Source of the DNA: Leptolinea sp. UBA5366
GTDB lineage: Bacteria; Chloroflexota; Anaerolineae; Anaerolineales; Anaerolineaceae
Length of the DNA: 50,058 nucleotides
Direction: 5' to 3'
Assembly (NCBI GenBank): GCA_002407845.1
Contig: DHPK01000025.1
Location: forward strand, 1 to 50,058
Shown here in pieces: positions 36,552-44,278 of the stretch. Made by a program: the position numbers and the translations under genes. Position 1 is the first letter of the stretch; every line of letters begins with the position of its first letter. The notes under the pieces were generated by a model that saw nothing but the letters and a program-made list of their open reading frames with translations, ran no database searches and had not been told where the DNA came from.

Positions 36552-37391
36552 TCACCCTTTAATTGCCCCTTCAATCAATCCTCCAATAAGTTGTTTTTGT
36601 GCGAAAAAATAAACCAAAAGCATTGGAATTGTCGCAATTACAAGGCCAGCCATAATTACAGGAATATCCAAAGTGAATCTCGATTTAAATAATGTAATTC
36701 CGACAACCAAAGTTCGCAGCGACTCGTCTTGCAAAAAAACCAGTGAAACCAGCAATTCATTCCAAATCCAGACGATGTTGACTAATGTTGAGGTGATCAG
36801 TGCAGGGAAAGTCAGCGGCAGAATAATTTTTACCAAAGTGTCAAGATTCGTGCAGCCGTCGATATGAGCAGATTCAATCAAAGAATCTGGAATTGACACA
36901 ATAAAATTATGGATTAAATAGATTGTCATGGGTAGTAAAATGCCGACATAGATAAAAATAACAACGCCTCTGCTTTTCGTCACATTAAAGGTACTGGCTA
37001 ATTTAAAAAGCGGAATTAACATTGCAACCGGAGGAACAGACATTAATGGCATCGTCAGTCCTAATAAGAATTTTCCGCCTTTGATCTTGAGTTTAGCAAT
37101 TGCAAAAGCTGCTGGGAAAGCTAAGAGTTCTGTTATAAGGGCTCCCGCAATCGTCAGAAAAAGGCTATTCGCAAACCATAATCCGAATGGCTTTCCTCGA
37201 AAAGCTGTAATAAAGTTATCAAGCGTTACTTTTATCGGCAATCCAGCAGGATTGTTAACATATTCTTGATGAGTCTTTAAAGAATTAATAAACATAAATA
37301 ACAAAGGATAAAGGATTGAGATTGAAGTAATTACTAAGAATATAAAGGCGATTATTCTAAGAAAACTTATATTTTTTTGATTCGGTTTCAT
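36552..37391 (-). CDS. carbohydrate ABC transporter permease (MalG-like)
   Basis: A 279-residue inner-membrane subunit with six hydrophobic segments. The EAA loop that contacts the ATPase reads SAHIDGCTNLDTLVKIILPL. The N-terminal SILYPLLFMFINSLKTHQEYV is typical of the MalG/CUT1 group. No ATP-binding subunit is encoded in the cassette; CUT1 systems often share one MsiK-type ATPase encoded elsewhere. It pairs with the gene at 37416. Confidence 0.93.
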   Translation of the reverse strand: MKPNQKNISFLRIIAFIFLVITSISILYPLLFMFINSLKTHQEYVNNPAGLPIKVTLDNFITAFRGKPFGLWFANSLFLTIAGALITELLAFPAAFAIAKLKIKGGKFLLGLTMPLMSVPPVAMLIPLFKLASTFNVTKSRGVVIFIYVGILLPMTIYLIHNFIVSIPDSLIESAHIDGCTNLDTLVKIILPLTFPALITSTLVNIVWIWNELLVSLVFLQDESLRTLVVGITLFKSRFTLDIPVIMAGLVIATIPMLLVYFFAQKQLIGGLIEGAIKG

Positions 37392-37415
37392 ACGTCCCTT
37401 AACTTTTGCTCTGGA

Positions 37416-38288
37416 TTAATCATCTTTTCGCAACAATAAACTGTAAAGCGTGATCAAAAAAGAAGCAATAAATAAAATCACAACACAATAGGTCATGGCA
37501 ATATTCATATCTCCGCCGCCAAAGGCTTTCTTGTAAATCAAGAACTCCAGGACATATGTTTTATTCCCTGGGCCGCCGCCGGTCATCACGAAAATGTAGT
37601 TAAACACCCAACTCAACATATCGATCAAACTGATGATTACGTGAAATTCAATAATCTTTTTTGTTTGAGGTATTGTGATAAACCAAAATTTTTGGATTGC
37701 ACCAGCCCCATCAATCGTTGCAGCTTCATATAAAGAATTGTCAACGCTCATTAATCTTGCTAAAAATAAAACAACTCCAAAGCCCAATTGTTTCCAAATT
37801 ATGATTCCAGCGATTGTGAAAAGTGCCAGCTGTGGGTTCCCGAGCCAATCTTTTGCCAAGCTTTGAAGATTTATTGCTTCCAGTGTTTTATTTACAACTC
37901 CATTCAATTGCAGCAAATAGGAGAACACGATTCCAACCACAGGCGTTGCAAGAACGTAAGGAATGAAAATAATGCTTTGAAATATTCTCCATCCCCAAAT
38001 TTTTGCATGGAGTAAACTTGCGGTCAGCAAGGATAAGAATGATAAAAGGGGAACACAAAGAAAGAGGATTAAGTTGTTTTTTAGTGCGATATAGAATAAT
38101 GGATCTTTAAATGCAAGCCGGTAATTTCTAATGCCGACAAATACTGATTCCCCCATTTTATTTGTAAAGAAACTATTCGAAATAACAAAAATTATTGGGT
38201 AAATAATTACGATAGCCATAATTAAATAGGCAGGGAGAACAAAAAAATAACGACTAAGATTGTTCTTTTTCTTTCCCAAAGCCAGCAT
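37416..38288 (-). CDS. carbohydrate ABC transporter permease (MalF-like)
   Basis: A 290-residue inner-membrane subunit of a CUT1 sugar importer, six hydrophobic segments. The N-terminal FFVLPAYLIMAIVIIYPIIF is typical; the EAA loop reads EAATIDGAGAIQKFWFITIP. It sits 24 bases before the MalG-like gene and is separated from the solute-binding-protein gene by a 215-base region with two stem-loops. Confidence 0.93.
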   Translation of the reverse strand: MLALGKKKNNLSRYFFVLPAYLIMAIVIIYPIIFVISNSFFTNKMGESVFVGIRNYRLAFKDPLFYIALKNNLILFLCVPLLSFLSLLTASLLHAKIWGWRIFQSIIFIPYVLATPVVGIVFSYLLQLNGVVNKTLEAINLQSLAKDWLGNPQLALFTIAGIIIWKQLGFGVVLFLARLMSVDNSLYEAATIDGAGAIQKFWFITIPQTKKIIEFHVIISLIDMLSWVFNYIFVMTGGGPGNKTYVLEFLIYKKAFGGGDMNIAMTYCVVILFIASFLITLYSLLLRKDD

Positions 38289-38370
38289 GTTTATTCTTCT
38301 TTCCTTATCAGCAGCAAATAAAATTTTATTGAAATAAATGGTGCTTTTTTGTAGATAAGCTTCTTATTTA

Positions 38371-38406
38371 TACCGTAACTGGAATTTTTCTTTTCCAATT
38401 ACGGTA
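38371..38406 (-). promoter_or_regulatory. intercistronic stem-loop before the MalF-like gene
   Basis: TACCGTAACTGGAA (38371-38384) and TTCCAATTACGGTA (38393-38406) pair over 14 positions with one mismatch that becomes a G-U pair in minus-strand RNA. No T-run follows directly; it may protect or process mRNA. Confidence 0.5.
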
Positions 38407-38463
38407 ATTTATAATTCGCCAAATGGATCCCTGCATATATAAGATTACAAGTGCAGGAGATTA

Positions 38464-38498
38464 AAACGAGGGAATTCGTGAGACACGAATTCCCTCAA
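38464..38498 (-). terminator. stem-loop terminator/attenuator after the solute-binding-protein gene
   Basis: A perfect 13-bp stem GAGGGAATTCGTG (38468-38480) with CACGAATTCCCTC (38484-38496), three-base loop. On the minus strand it is followed by GTTTTAATC. It lies about ten bases after the stop at 38504 and should lower transcription into the permease genes or stabilise the upstream message. Confidence 0.7.
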
Positions 38499-38503
38499 AC
38501 TTA

Positions 38504-39814
38504 TTAATTATTCCATTTTCTAAATGCTTCATTGATTTCAGGATTCTGCTCGATTGTTTTCTTCAGTGCTTCATCCAATTCAACTGAAGCATCAGCAGGC
38601 GACAAATCTTCCGAGAACATTTTTTGGATGATCGGAGCTAACCCTTCAGCTTCAAACATCGGTGCAAAATAAAGCTGATAACAGAAGTTTTCATATTTAT
38701 TCAACCAATTCGCCACTGTCAGGTCAACCTCGGTTGACAGCCAGCTTGAATCAAACGATTTGCTGGGCAGCATCGCATTTGCCATATCGTAGAGAGCTTT
38801 CATGTTTTCTTTTTCACGTAAGAAGATCAAGAATTTTGCTGCTTCTTCTTTATTCTTTGCACTCTTTGGAATGACATATACCTGGCTTGGAACAGCAATA
38901 CTATCCGCAAGCTTTCCTGTTCCGAAGATCGGCGCCTTAATAAAGCCGATTTTATCTTTACCTAAAGATTTTTCCAGGCTTGCAGCGTAAGTTTGTGCAT
39001 GCAGCGTCATGGATGCACCATTCGACTCTAGTAACTGTTGACCCTGGTAGAAATCTAAGGATAAAATATCTTCGTTAATGAACCCTTTATCTTTCAGCTC
39101 TTCGAGCTTATAGAGCCATTCATTGTATTTCGGATCTGAAAATGATTTATCACCGCGCATCAATGCAATTTCATCATTGACTGAATCTAAGTTCTGCTGG
39201 CCGAAAAAGATTCCGATCCAGGCAGGAAGCCAGCCATCTTTAATCCCGAATCCGATTGGAGTTTTGCCATTATCTTTGAGTTTTTGACTTACATCAAGAA
39301 ATTCATCCCAGGTTGTGAAAGGAATCTCCGGATCAACGCCGATTGCTTTCATGTCTTCTTTGTTATAGGTAATTCCGTAAGCAAATTGATATGCCGGAAT
39401 ACCCCATTGTTTTCCATCCCAATTTGTTTCTTTCAAAGATGATTCCGGGATATCAGCAAAAACTTCTGCAGGAATCAAATCATCCAATGGAGTGCAATTC
39501 CCCAGCCACACGTCTTCCAAAGCTTGGGTTCCTCCCCATAAATATTGAATGTCGGGACCGGCGCCGGCATGTTCAGCAGTTCGGAATGCAGTATACATTG
39601 TGTCACTTTCCTGCAAAACTGCATTCACTTTTACGTCCGGGTTTTTCTCTTCATATTTTTTTACCATTGATTCCATATAATTCTTATACCCGGGAGCTTC
39701 CTGCTCACCCCAATACCAAATCGTCAGTTGTGATTTTTCCTTTGGTTTGGGCTGGCATGCAGCTGTCAAAACGACAAGTCCCAACAAAAACAAGGTAACT
39801 AATCTCTTTTTCAC
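38504..39814 (-). CDS. family 1 extracellular solute-binding lipoprotein (sugar)
   Basis: A 436-residue protein, GTG start with GGAGG five bases upstream. The signal peptide ends in the lipobox LTAAC with C20 as the lipidated cysteine. The mature part is a family 1 (MalE-like) binding protein: SQLTIWYWGEQEAPGYKNYM, MYTAFRTAEHAGAGPDIQYLW, WDGKQWGIPAYQFAYGITYNK, and the late IPKSAKNKEEAAKFLIFL. It delivers a sugar to the permeases downstream. First gene of the operon, directly behind the promoter and operator. Confidence 0.93.
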   Translation of the reverse strand: MKKRLVTLFLLGLVVLTAACQPKPKEKSQLTIWYWGEQEAPGYKNYMESMVKKYEEKNPDVKVNAVLQESDTMYTAFRTAEHAGAGPDIQYLWGGTQALEDVWLGNCTPLDDLIPAEVFADIPESSLKETNWDGKQWGIPAYQFAYGITYNKEDMKAIGVDPEIPFTTWDEFLDVSQKLKDNGKTPIGFGIKDGWLPAWIGIFFGQQNLDSVNDEIALMRGDKSFSDPKYNEWLYKLEELKDKGFINEDILSLDFYQGQQLLESNGASMTLHAQTYAASLEKSLGKDKIGFIKAPIFGTGKLADSIAVPSQVYVIPKSAKNKEEAAKFLIFLREKENMKALYDMANAMLPSKSFDSSWLSTEVDLTVANWLNKYENFCYQLYFAPMFEAEGLAPIIQKMFSEDLSPADASVELDEALKKTIEQNPEINEAFRKWNN

Positions 39815-39826
39815 GACTCCTCCATT

Positions 39827-39860
39827 TTATTAAACAATATTATTTAACTTTGTTTAATAA
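39827..39860. promoter_or_regulatory. 11-bp inverted repeat, likely ROK-regulator operator
   Basis: TTATTAAACAA (39827-39837) and TTGTTTAATAA (39850-39860) are perfect reverse complements separated by 12 bases. The right arm abuts the -10 box and the repeat covers the predicted transcription start, as expected for a repressor site. The only regulator in the operon is the ROK protein, so it is the natural candidate. Confidence 0.65.
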
Positions 39861-39888
39861 TCATAATCTAACATTTTTTCGTAGTCAA
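39860..39888 (-). promoter_or_regulatory. sigma-70-type promoter of the sugar cassette
   Basis: On the minus strand TTGACT (39883-39888), exactly 17 bases, TATGAT (39860-39865). The start point would fall near 39853, inside the inverted repeat, giving a leader of about 40 bases before the GTG at 39814. Confidence 0.7.
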
Positions 39889-40168
39889 CTACCACTTTCT
39901 TATTCTTTAGAAAAGTTCCAGAATCCATTAGCCTATTTAGTTATTTAAGAAATCTGGTACAAATCCTGTAATTCCCTCCGTGACATTTCAGCCGCTGGTC
40001 ATCAAATAAGTGACAGCCATCTTAACTCGTGACTGGATACAAATCAGATTTTTTCTCACGAAGATGATAATGAATGTGACTCTTCTGTATAAAACAAATC
40101 AGGTTACAGATAGAGAACAACGATTCTTTCAGTATAATTATGAAAATATCTTAATAATAGGAACGGAT
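39889..40168. other. remainder of the intergenic region before the nucleotidyltransferase gene
   Basis: Besides the cassette promoter and operator, this stretch holds a perfect TATAAT on the plus strand at 40133-40138, about 30 bases before ATG 40169. An open frame starting at 40010 is in phase with the nucleotidyltransferase but would start upstream of that -10 box and adds 53 residues without family character. I see nothing else. Confidence 0.5.
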
Positions 40169-41185
40169 ATGAAACCCAAAATTCAAATCGTTATTCCCAT
40201 GGCAGGTTTCGGCTCAAGACTGAGACCGCTGACTTGGAGCAAGCCAAAACCGCTGATCAACCTTGCGGGCCGCACTTCCTTGGATTTTCTTCTCGATGAA
40301 TTCAAAAGCCTTGAACCGAAATTCGAAATGGAATACGTTTTTATCATCTCCCCGAATGGCTGGCAGATCAAGGATTTCATGGAAGCGCAATACCCTGATC
40401 ATAAATGCCAATATGTTGTTCAGGAAGAGATGAAAGGGCAGTCCCACGCGCTCTATCTGGCAAAAGATTTGCTGGAAGGGCCAATGATCATGACTTTCTC
40501 TGACACGCTGCTTGAAGGCGATTTGGGCTTTCTGGCTGAAGAAGATGCTGACGGTGTCGCCTGGGTTCAATGGAATCCGGAACCGCAGCGCTTTGGTGTC
40601 GCGATCACCGATAAAGATAACCGGGTTGAGAGACTGATTGAAAAGCCGCCAACGGATGAACACAAACTGGTCATTATCGGATTCTATTATTTCAAAGACG
40701 GGCAGCAGCTGATGGCAGCGATTGAGCAGCAGATCAGAGACAATATCTCGCTCAAAAACGAATACTACATCGCCGACGCAATTAATATCATGATTCAGAA
40801 CGGCGCGAAATTCATCAGGCGCGAAACAAATCTCTGGCTTGACAGCGGCGTGCCGGGCACAGTCTTTTCGACCAATCAGTATTATCTCGATCATGGCTTT
40901 GACAACACAGAGAAGGCACAAAAAAGAGCAGGCGTGACTGTGATTCATCCGGTTTTTATAGCAGAAGACGCGGAAGTTGAAGCTTCCGTAATCGGTCCGC
41001 ACGTATCCGTTGCATCAGGATGTAAAATAAAGAATGCGGTGATCCAAAATAGCATCATCGCCGAAAACACAGTGATCGAAAATCAGGTGTTGAAAGATTC
41101 TTTAATTGGGTCCAAAGTCGTGCTGAAAGCGAATGCCTCCAAACTTTTCATTGGAGACAATTCGGCAGTTGATCAGACTCAATAA
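40169..41185 (+). CDS. sugar-phosphate nucleotidyltransferase with beta-helix tail
   Basis: A 338-residue protein. ATG 40169 opens the family start KIQIVIPMAGFGSRLRPLTW, followed by KPKPLINLAGRTSLDFLLDE, the active-site TFSDTLLEG, VERLIEKPPTDEHK, and NEYYIADAINIMI. Residues about 260-338 carry hexapeptide-like repeats (SVIGPHVSVASGCKIKNAVI). It is close to glucose-1-phosphate thymidylyl-/uridylyl-type enzymes, but the nucleotide and sugar cannot be fixed by eye. The following aminotransferase starts 36 bases on and has its own ribosome binding site. Confidence 0.85.
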   Translation: MKPKIQIVIPMAGFGSRLRPLTWSKPKPLINLAGRTSLDFLLDEFKSLEPKFEMEYVFIISPNGWQIKDFMEAQYPDHKCQYVVQEEMKGQSHALYLAKDLLEGPMIMTFSDTLLEGDLGFLAEEDADGVAWVQWNPEPQRFGVAITDKDNRVERLIEKPPTDEHKLVIIGFYYFKDGQQLMAAIEQQIRDNISLKNEYYIADAINIMIQNGAKFIRRETNLWLDSGVPGTVFSTNQYYLDHGFDNTEKAQKRAGVTVIHPVFIAEDAEVEASVIGPHVSVASGCKIKNAVIQNSIIAENTVIENQVLKDSLIGSKVVLKANASKLFIGDNSAVDQTQ

Positions 41186-41221
41186 CGCTGCTGCACCGAT
41201 TTTCTGATAAAGGAGCGAACG

Positions 41222-42370
41222 ATGTTCAACAGCCTCTCCAATCGGGCAAAAAATATTAAACCTTCTGCAATCCGCAGGTTTTTCGCTGTACCGGATGATG
41301 TCATTTCACTCGGAATCGGGGAACCGGATTTCGATTCTCCGGAATGTGTTCAGACAGCCGCGATTGACGCCTTGTCCAGCGGAAAAACGCATTACACTGC
41401 GAATTCAGGCCTGATGGAGCTGCGGCAAGCTGTCAGCGATGACCTCTATGCCCGCTACAACGTCCGTTATGATCCCAACACGGAGATCATCATGACGGTC
41501 GGCTGTTCAGAAGCGCTTTTTCTAGCGTTGGCTGCATTGATCGACCCCGGTGACGAAGTTGTGGTTATCACGCCTTGTTTCGTCTCCTATCAGGCAGCTG
41601 TCCAACTGGCATCCGGCATATCCGTTGAAGTCGCCTGCAAATTTGAGAACGATTTCGATTTGGACATTGAGGCGGTTGCTGCAGCAATCACGCCAAAGAC
41701 CAAAGCAATTCTACTCGGATTCCCCTGCAATCCGACTGGGGCAGTTGCCTCCCGCCAAAAACTGCAGGAACTGACCGATCTGGCTGTGAAACACAATCTG
41801 GCGCTGGTCACTGATGAACTGTATGACCAACTGGTCTATGGCGTTGAGCATGTCTGCGTTCCGGGACTCGAAGGCAGTTTTGAGCGAACGATCCTGGTCG
41901 GCGGATTTTCAAAAAACTTTGCGATGACCGGCTTCCGCATCGGTTTTCTGGCTGCACCTGCGCCGATTATGGATGGCGCATACAAGATTCATCAATACCT
42001 GATCATGTCAGCCCCAACCATCGCTCAATATGGCGCGCTGGCAGCCATCCAGCACGGGCAGGATGACGTGATCCGCATGCGCACCGAATATGACCGCCGC
42101 CGCCACTTGGTCGTCGATGGCCTGCGCAGCATCGGGCTTGATACGGTTGAACCAAAAGGCGCGTTTTACGTCTTCCCGAAAATCAGCGAGACAGGACTGA
42201 GCAGCGAGGAATTTGCTGTCAAATTGCTGGAACAGAAAAAGGTAGCCCTGATCCCCGGCAACGGCTTCGGCAAAGGCGGCGAAGGTTTCGTTCGCATCTC
42301 CTACGCAACGGCTTATGAGAAAATCGAACAAGCATTGGACCGCATTGATGACTTTGTAAAAAAACTATAA
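41222..42370 (+). CDS. class I/II PLP-dependent aminotransferase
   Basis: A 382-residue fold-type I aminotransferase. VISLGIGEPDFDSPECVQ, HYTANSGLMELRQAV, the FPCNPTGAV block, the VTDELYDQLVY aspartate, and the PLP lysine K231 in GGFSKNFAMTGFRIG are all present; EGFVRISYA supplies the carboxylate-binding Arg. The family includes aspartate, alanine and aromatic aminotransferases; the exact substrate is not clear. AAGGAG is suitably placed before the ATG. A strong terminator follows. Confidence 0.93.
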   Translation: MFNSLSNRAKNIKPSAIRRFFAVPDDVISLGIGEPDFDSPECVQTAAIDALSSGKTHYTANSGLMELRQAVSDDLYARYNVRYDPNTEIIMTVGCSEALFLALAALIDPGDEVVVITPCFVSYQAAVQLASGISVEVACKFENDFDLDIEAVAAAITPKTKAILLGFPCNPTGAVASRQKLQELTDLAVKHNLALVTDELYDQLVYGVEHVCVPGLEGSFERTILVGGFSKNFAMTGFRIGFLAAPAPIMDGAYKIHQYLIMSAPTIAQYGALAAIQHGQDDVIRMRTEYDRRRHLVVDGLRSIGLDTVEPKGAFYVFPKISETGLSSEEFAVKLLEQKKVALIPGNGFGKGGEGFVRISYATAYEKIEQALDRIDDFVKKL

Positions 42371-42387
42371 CGAATTTTCTAATCACC

Positions 42388-42420
42388 AAAAGCTTCGCCG
42401 TCCGGCGAGGCTTTTTTTTC
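42388..42420 (+). terminator. terminator of the aminotransferase gene
   Basis: AAGCTTCGCCG (42390-42400) pairs with CGGCGAGGCTT (42403-42413) with one G-U pair; eight Ts follow. The hairpin lies about 20 bases after the stop codon. Confidence 0.88.
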
Positions 42421-42615
42421 TCAGCAATTCACCGCTTCATTGGGTTCTTTGAGTCAATTCAATCCAAAAATGTGACTTGTTCTATGATGTATGTCAGACA
42501 ATTAAATGTATTCCGTCAATTGTATGAAACGGAAAAAGAAACTACACTCAACTATAGATAAGAACCGGGCTGCATGCCGGTAAACTTTGCTTGCTCTAAA
42601 AAGGAGAAACTTGGA

Positions 42616-43902
42616 ATGAGTGATGAAATCAATCCGTTTGAATTAGCACAGAAGCAATTTGACCAAGTCGCGGACATGTTGGATCTTGAAGATGATGTGC
42701 GCGCCTATCTTCGCTGGCCTAAAAAAGAATTTCATGTTCGAATACCGGTCCGGATGGACAACGGTGAATTAAAAATCTTCGATGGTTATCGCGTTCAGCA
42801 TAACGATGCTCTGGGTCCCAATAAAGGCGGTCTGCGGTTTTATGAAGGAGAGACCTTTGACACCGTTCGCGCGCTTTCAACCTGGATGACCTGGAAATGC
42901 GCAGTTGCGAATCTGCCGCTTGGCGGCGGAAAAGGCGGAGTTGATGTTGACCCGACAACGCTGAGCATCCATGAAAAGGAAAGACTTCTGCGGGAATATG
43001 TCCGGCTACTTTGGAAAAATTTTGGTCCGCGCACGGATGTCCCAGCCCCTGACATGGGTACAAATGCTCAAATGATGTGCTGGTTTATGGATGAGTATTC
43101 CCAGCTTGCCGGTCAGTACACCCCCGGCGTCGTCACCGGTAAACCGGTCGGCGCAGGCGGATCGCTCGGCAGAAATCAGGCGACCGGTTTTGGGGTTGTG
43201 ATCTGCATCCGGGAAGCGATGAAAGAACTCGGTTACGATTCAAAAGGCATGACCGCCTCGATCCAGGGGTTCGGAAACGTCGCCCAATTTACCGCGACGA
43301 ATTACATCCGAATGCTGGGAGGCGTCGTCAAGGCAGTTTCCTGCTGGGATCGCAATGACAAAAAGAGTTACACATTCTTCAAAGAAGACGGGATTGATCC
43401 CCACTTCCTGATCAACATCACAGATCAGTACGGCATGATCAACAAAGAAAAAGCGAATGAAGCCGGCTATCAGGTGTTGGACGCGGATGCTTGGCTGAGC
43501 TTGGATGTCGACGTTCTGATTCCGGCCGCGCTTGAAGGTCAGATACGCGCGGATAACGTCGATCGGATCAGCCCGCAGGTGAAAATCCTGGCTGAAGCTG
43601 CGAACGGTCCAAGCATGATCGAAGCGGATACCGTGATCAAGCAGCGCGGGATTTTCCTGATTCCCGATTTTCTCTGCAACTCTGGCGGCGTGACCTGTTC
43701 CTATTTCGAAAGTGTCCAGAATGACGCGAACTTCTATTGGAGCGAAAAGGAAGTGCTGACAAAGCTTGATGAGAAGATGTCAGTCGCATTCCATTCCGTT
43801 TATGACATGGCAGAAGCCCGCAAGGTTTACATGCGTGACGCAGCATACATGGTCGCGATTCAACGCGTGGTCACCGCAATGAAGCTGCGCGGCTGGGTAT
43901 AA
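42616..43902 (+). CDS. Glu/Leu/Phe/Val dehydrogenase, probably glutamate dehydrogenase
   Basis: A 428-residue enzyme. The start at 42616 (MSDEINPFEL) has GGAG ten bases upstream; 14 further upstream codons are open but uncharacteristic. The substrate domain has RMDNGELKIFDGYRVQHND, GPNKGGLRF, and the TWKCAVANLPLGGGKGG block with catalytic lysines near 94 and 106, then PAPDMGTN. The NAD(P) domain starts near 205 (NQATGFGVV, then SIQGFGNVAQ). Length fits hexameric GDH. It links 2-oxoglutarate and glutamate and may support amino-acid catabolism together with the peptide importer to the right. Confidence 0.93.
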   Translation: MSDEINPFELAQKQFDQVADMLDLEDDVRAYLRWPKKEFHVRIPVRMDNGELKIFDGYRVQHNDALGPNKGGLRFYEGETFDTVRALSTWMTWKCAVANLPLGGGKGGVDVDPTTLSIHEKERLLREYVRLLWKNFGPRTDVPAPDMGTNAQMMCWFMDEYSQLAGQYTPGVVTGKPVGAGGSLGRNQATGFGVVICIREAMKELGYDSKGMTASIQGFGNVAQFTATNYIRMLGGVVKAVSCWDRNDKKSYTFFKEDGIDPHFLINITDQYGMINKEKANEAGYQVLDADAWLSLDVDVLIPAALEGQIRADNVDRISPQVKILAEAANGPSMIEADTVIKQRGIFLIPDFLCNSGGVTCSYFESVQNDANFYWSEKEVLTKLDEKMSVAFHSVYDMAEARKVYMRDAAYMVAIQRVVTAMKLRGWV

Positions 43903-43928
43903 GCATTTGTTCAGATCTTTTTCAATCA

Positions 43929-43968
43929 AAAATGCTGTCCGAAAATTCGGACAGCATTTTATTTTAAT
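43929..43968. terminator. bidirectional terminator between glutamate dehydrogenase and PspC genes
   Basis: A perfect 15-bp stem AAAATGCTGTCCGAA (43929-43943) with TTCGGACAGCATTTT (43946-43960), two-base loop, then ATTTTAAT. The A-run on the left gives a T-run on the minus strand, so it can serve both convergent genes. Confidence 0.9.
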
Positions 43969-43979
43969 GGCAGGGTTTT

Positions 43980-44228
43980 TTATTGCTGCTGATCGGTGTC
44001 GGAATGGACATCAATCGTCATATCGCCCGGCGTTCCCGGTTCGAGCGGGATGATTAATGCCGCACAAATATACAGCAGAAGGAACGGGAATCCGGCTGTT
44101 GCCAATGCCAGCACCAGATAGACAATTCGAATTACCGTCGCGTCCACACCAAAATACGCACCCAGACCGCCGCAAACACCGGCTACCATTCTGTTATTTT
44201 GACTTCGATACAATTTTTTCGTATTCAT
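43980..44228 (-). CDS. PspC domain protein
   Basis: An 82-residue protein: KKLYRSQNNRMVAGVCGGLG and AYFGVDATVIRIVYLV are the PspC signature, then one hydrophobic segment and an acidic tail (PLEPGTPGDM). PspC proteins belong to the envelope-stress system of Proteobacteria but are common as short stand-alone proteins elsewhere with unknown role. AAGGAG lies nine bases before the ATG. It begins 50 bases after the stop of the family 5 binding protein. Confidence 0.9.
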   Translation of the reverse strand: MNTKKLYRSQNNRMVAGVCGGLGAYFGVDATVIRIVYLVLALATAGFPFLLLYICAALIIPLEPGTPGDMTIDVHSDTDQQQ

Positions 44229-44278
44229 GTTTTCATCTCCTTGTTCACTTCAATATACGCAAAATAAATGAAGACGTT

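Noticed and set aside
42516..42560. TTCCGT ... ACGGAA inverted repeat upstream of glutamate dehydrogenase
   Set aside because: Six-base arms in an AT-rich leader without a clearly placed promoter; could be chance.
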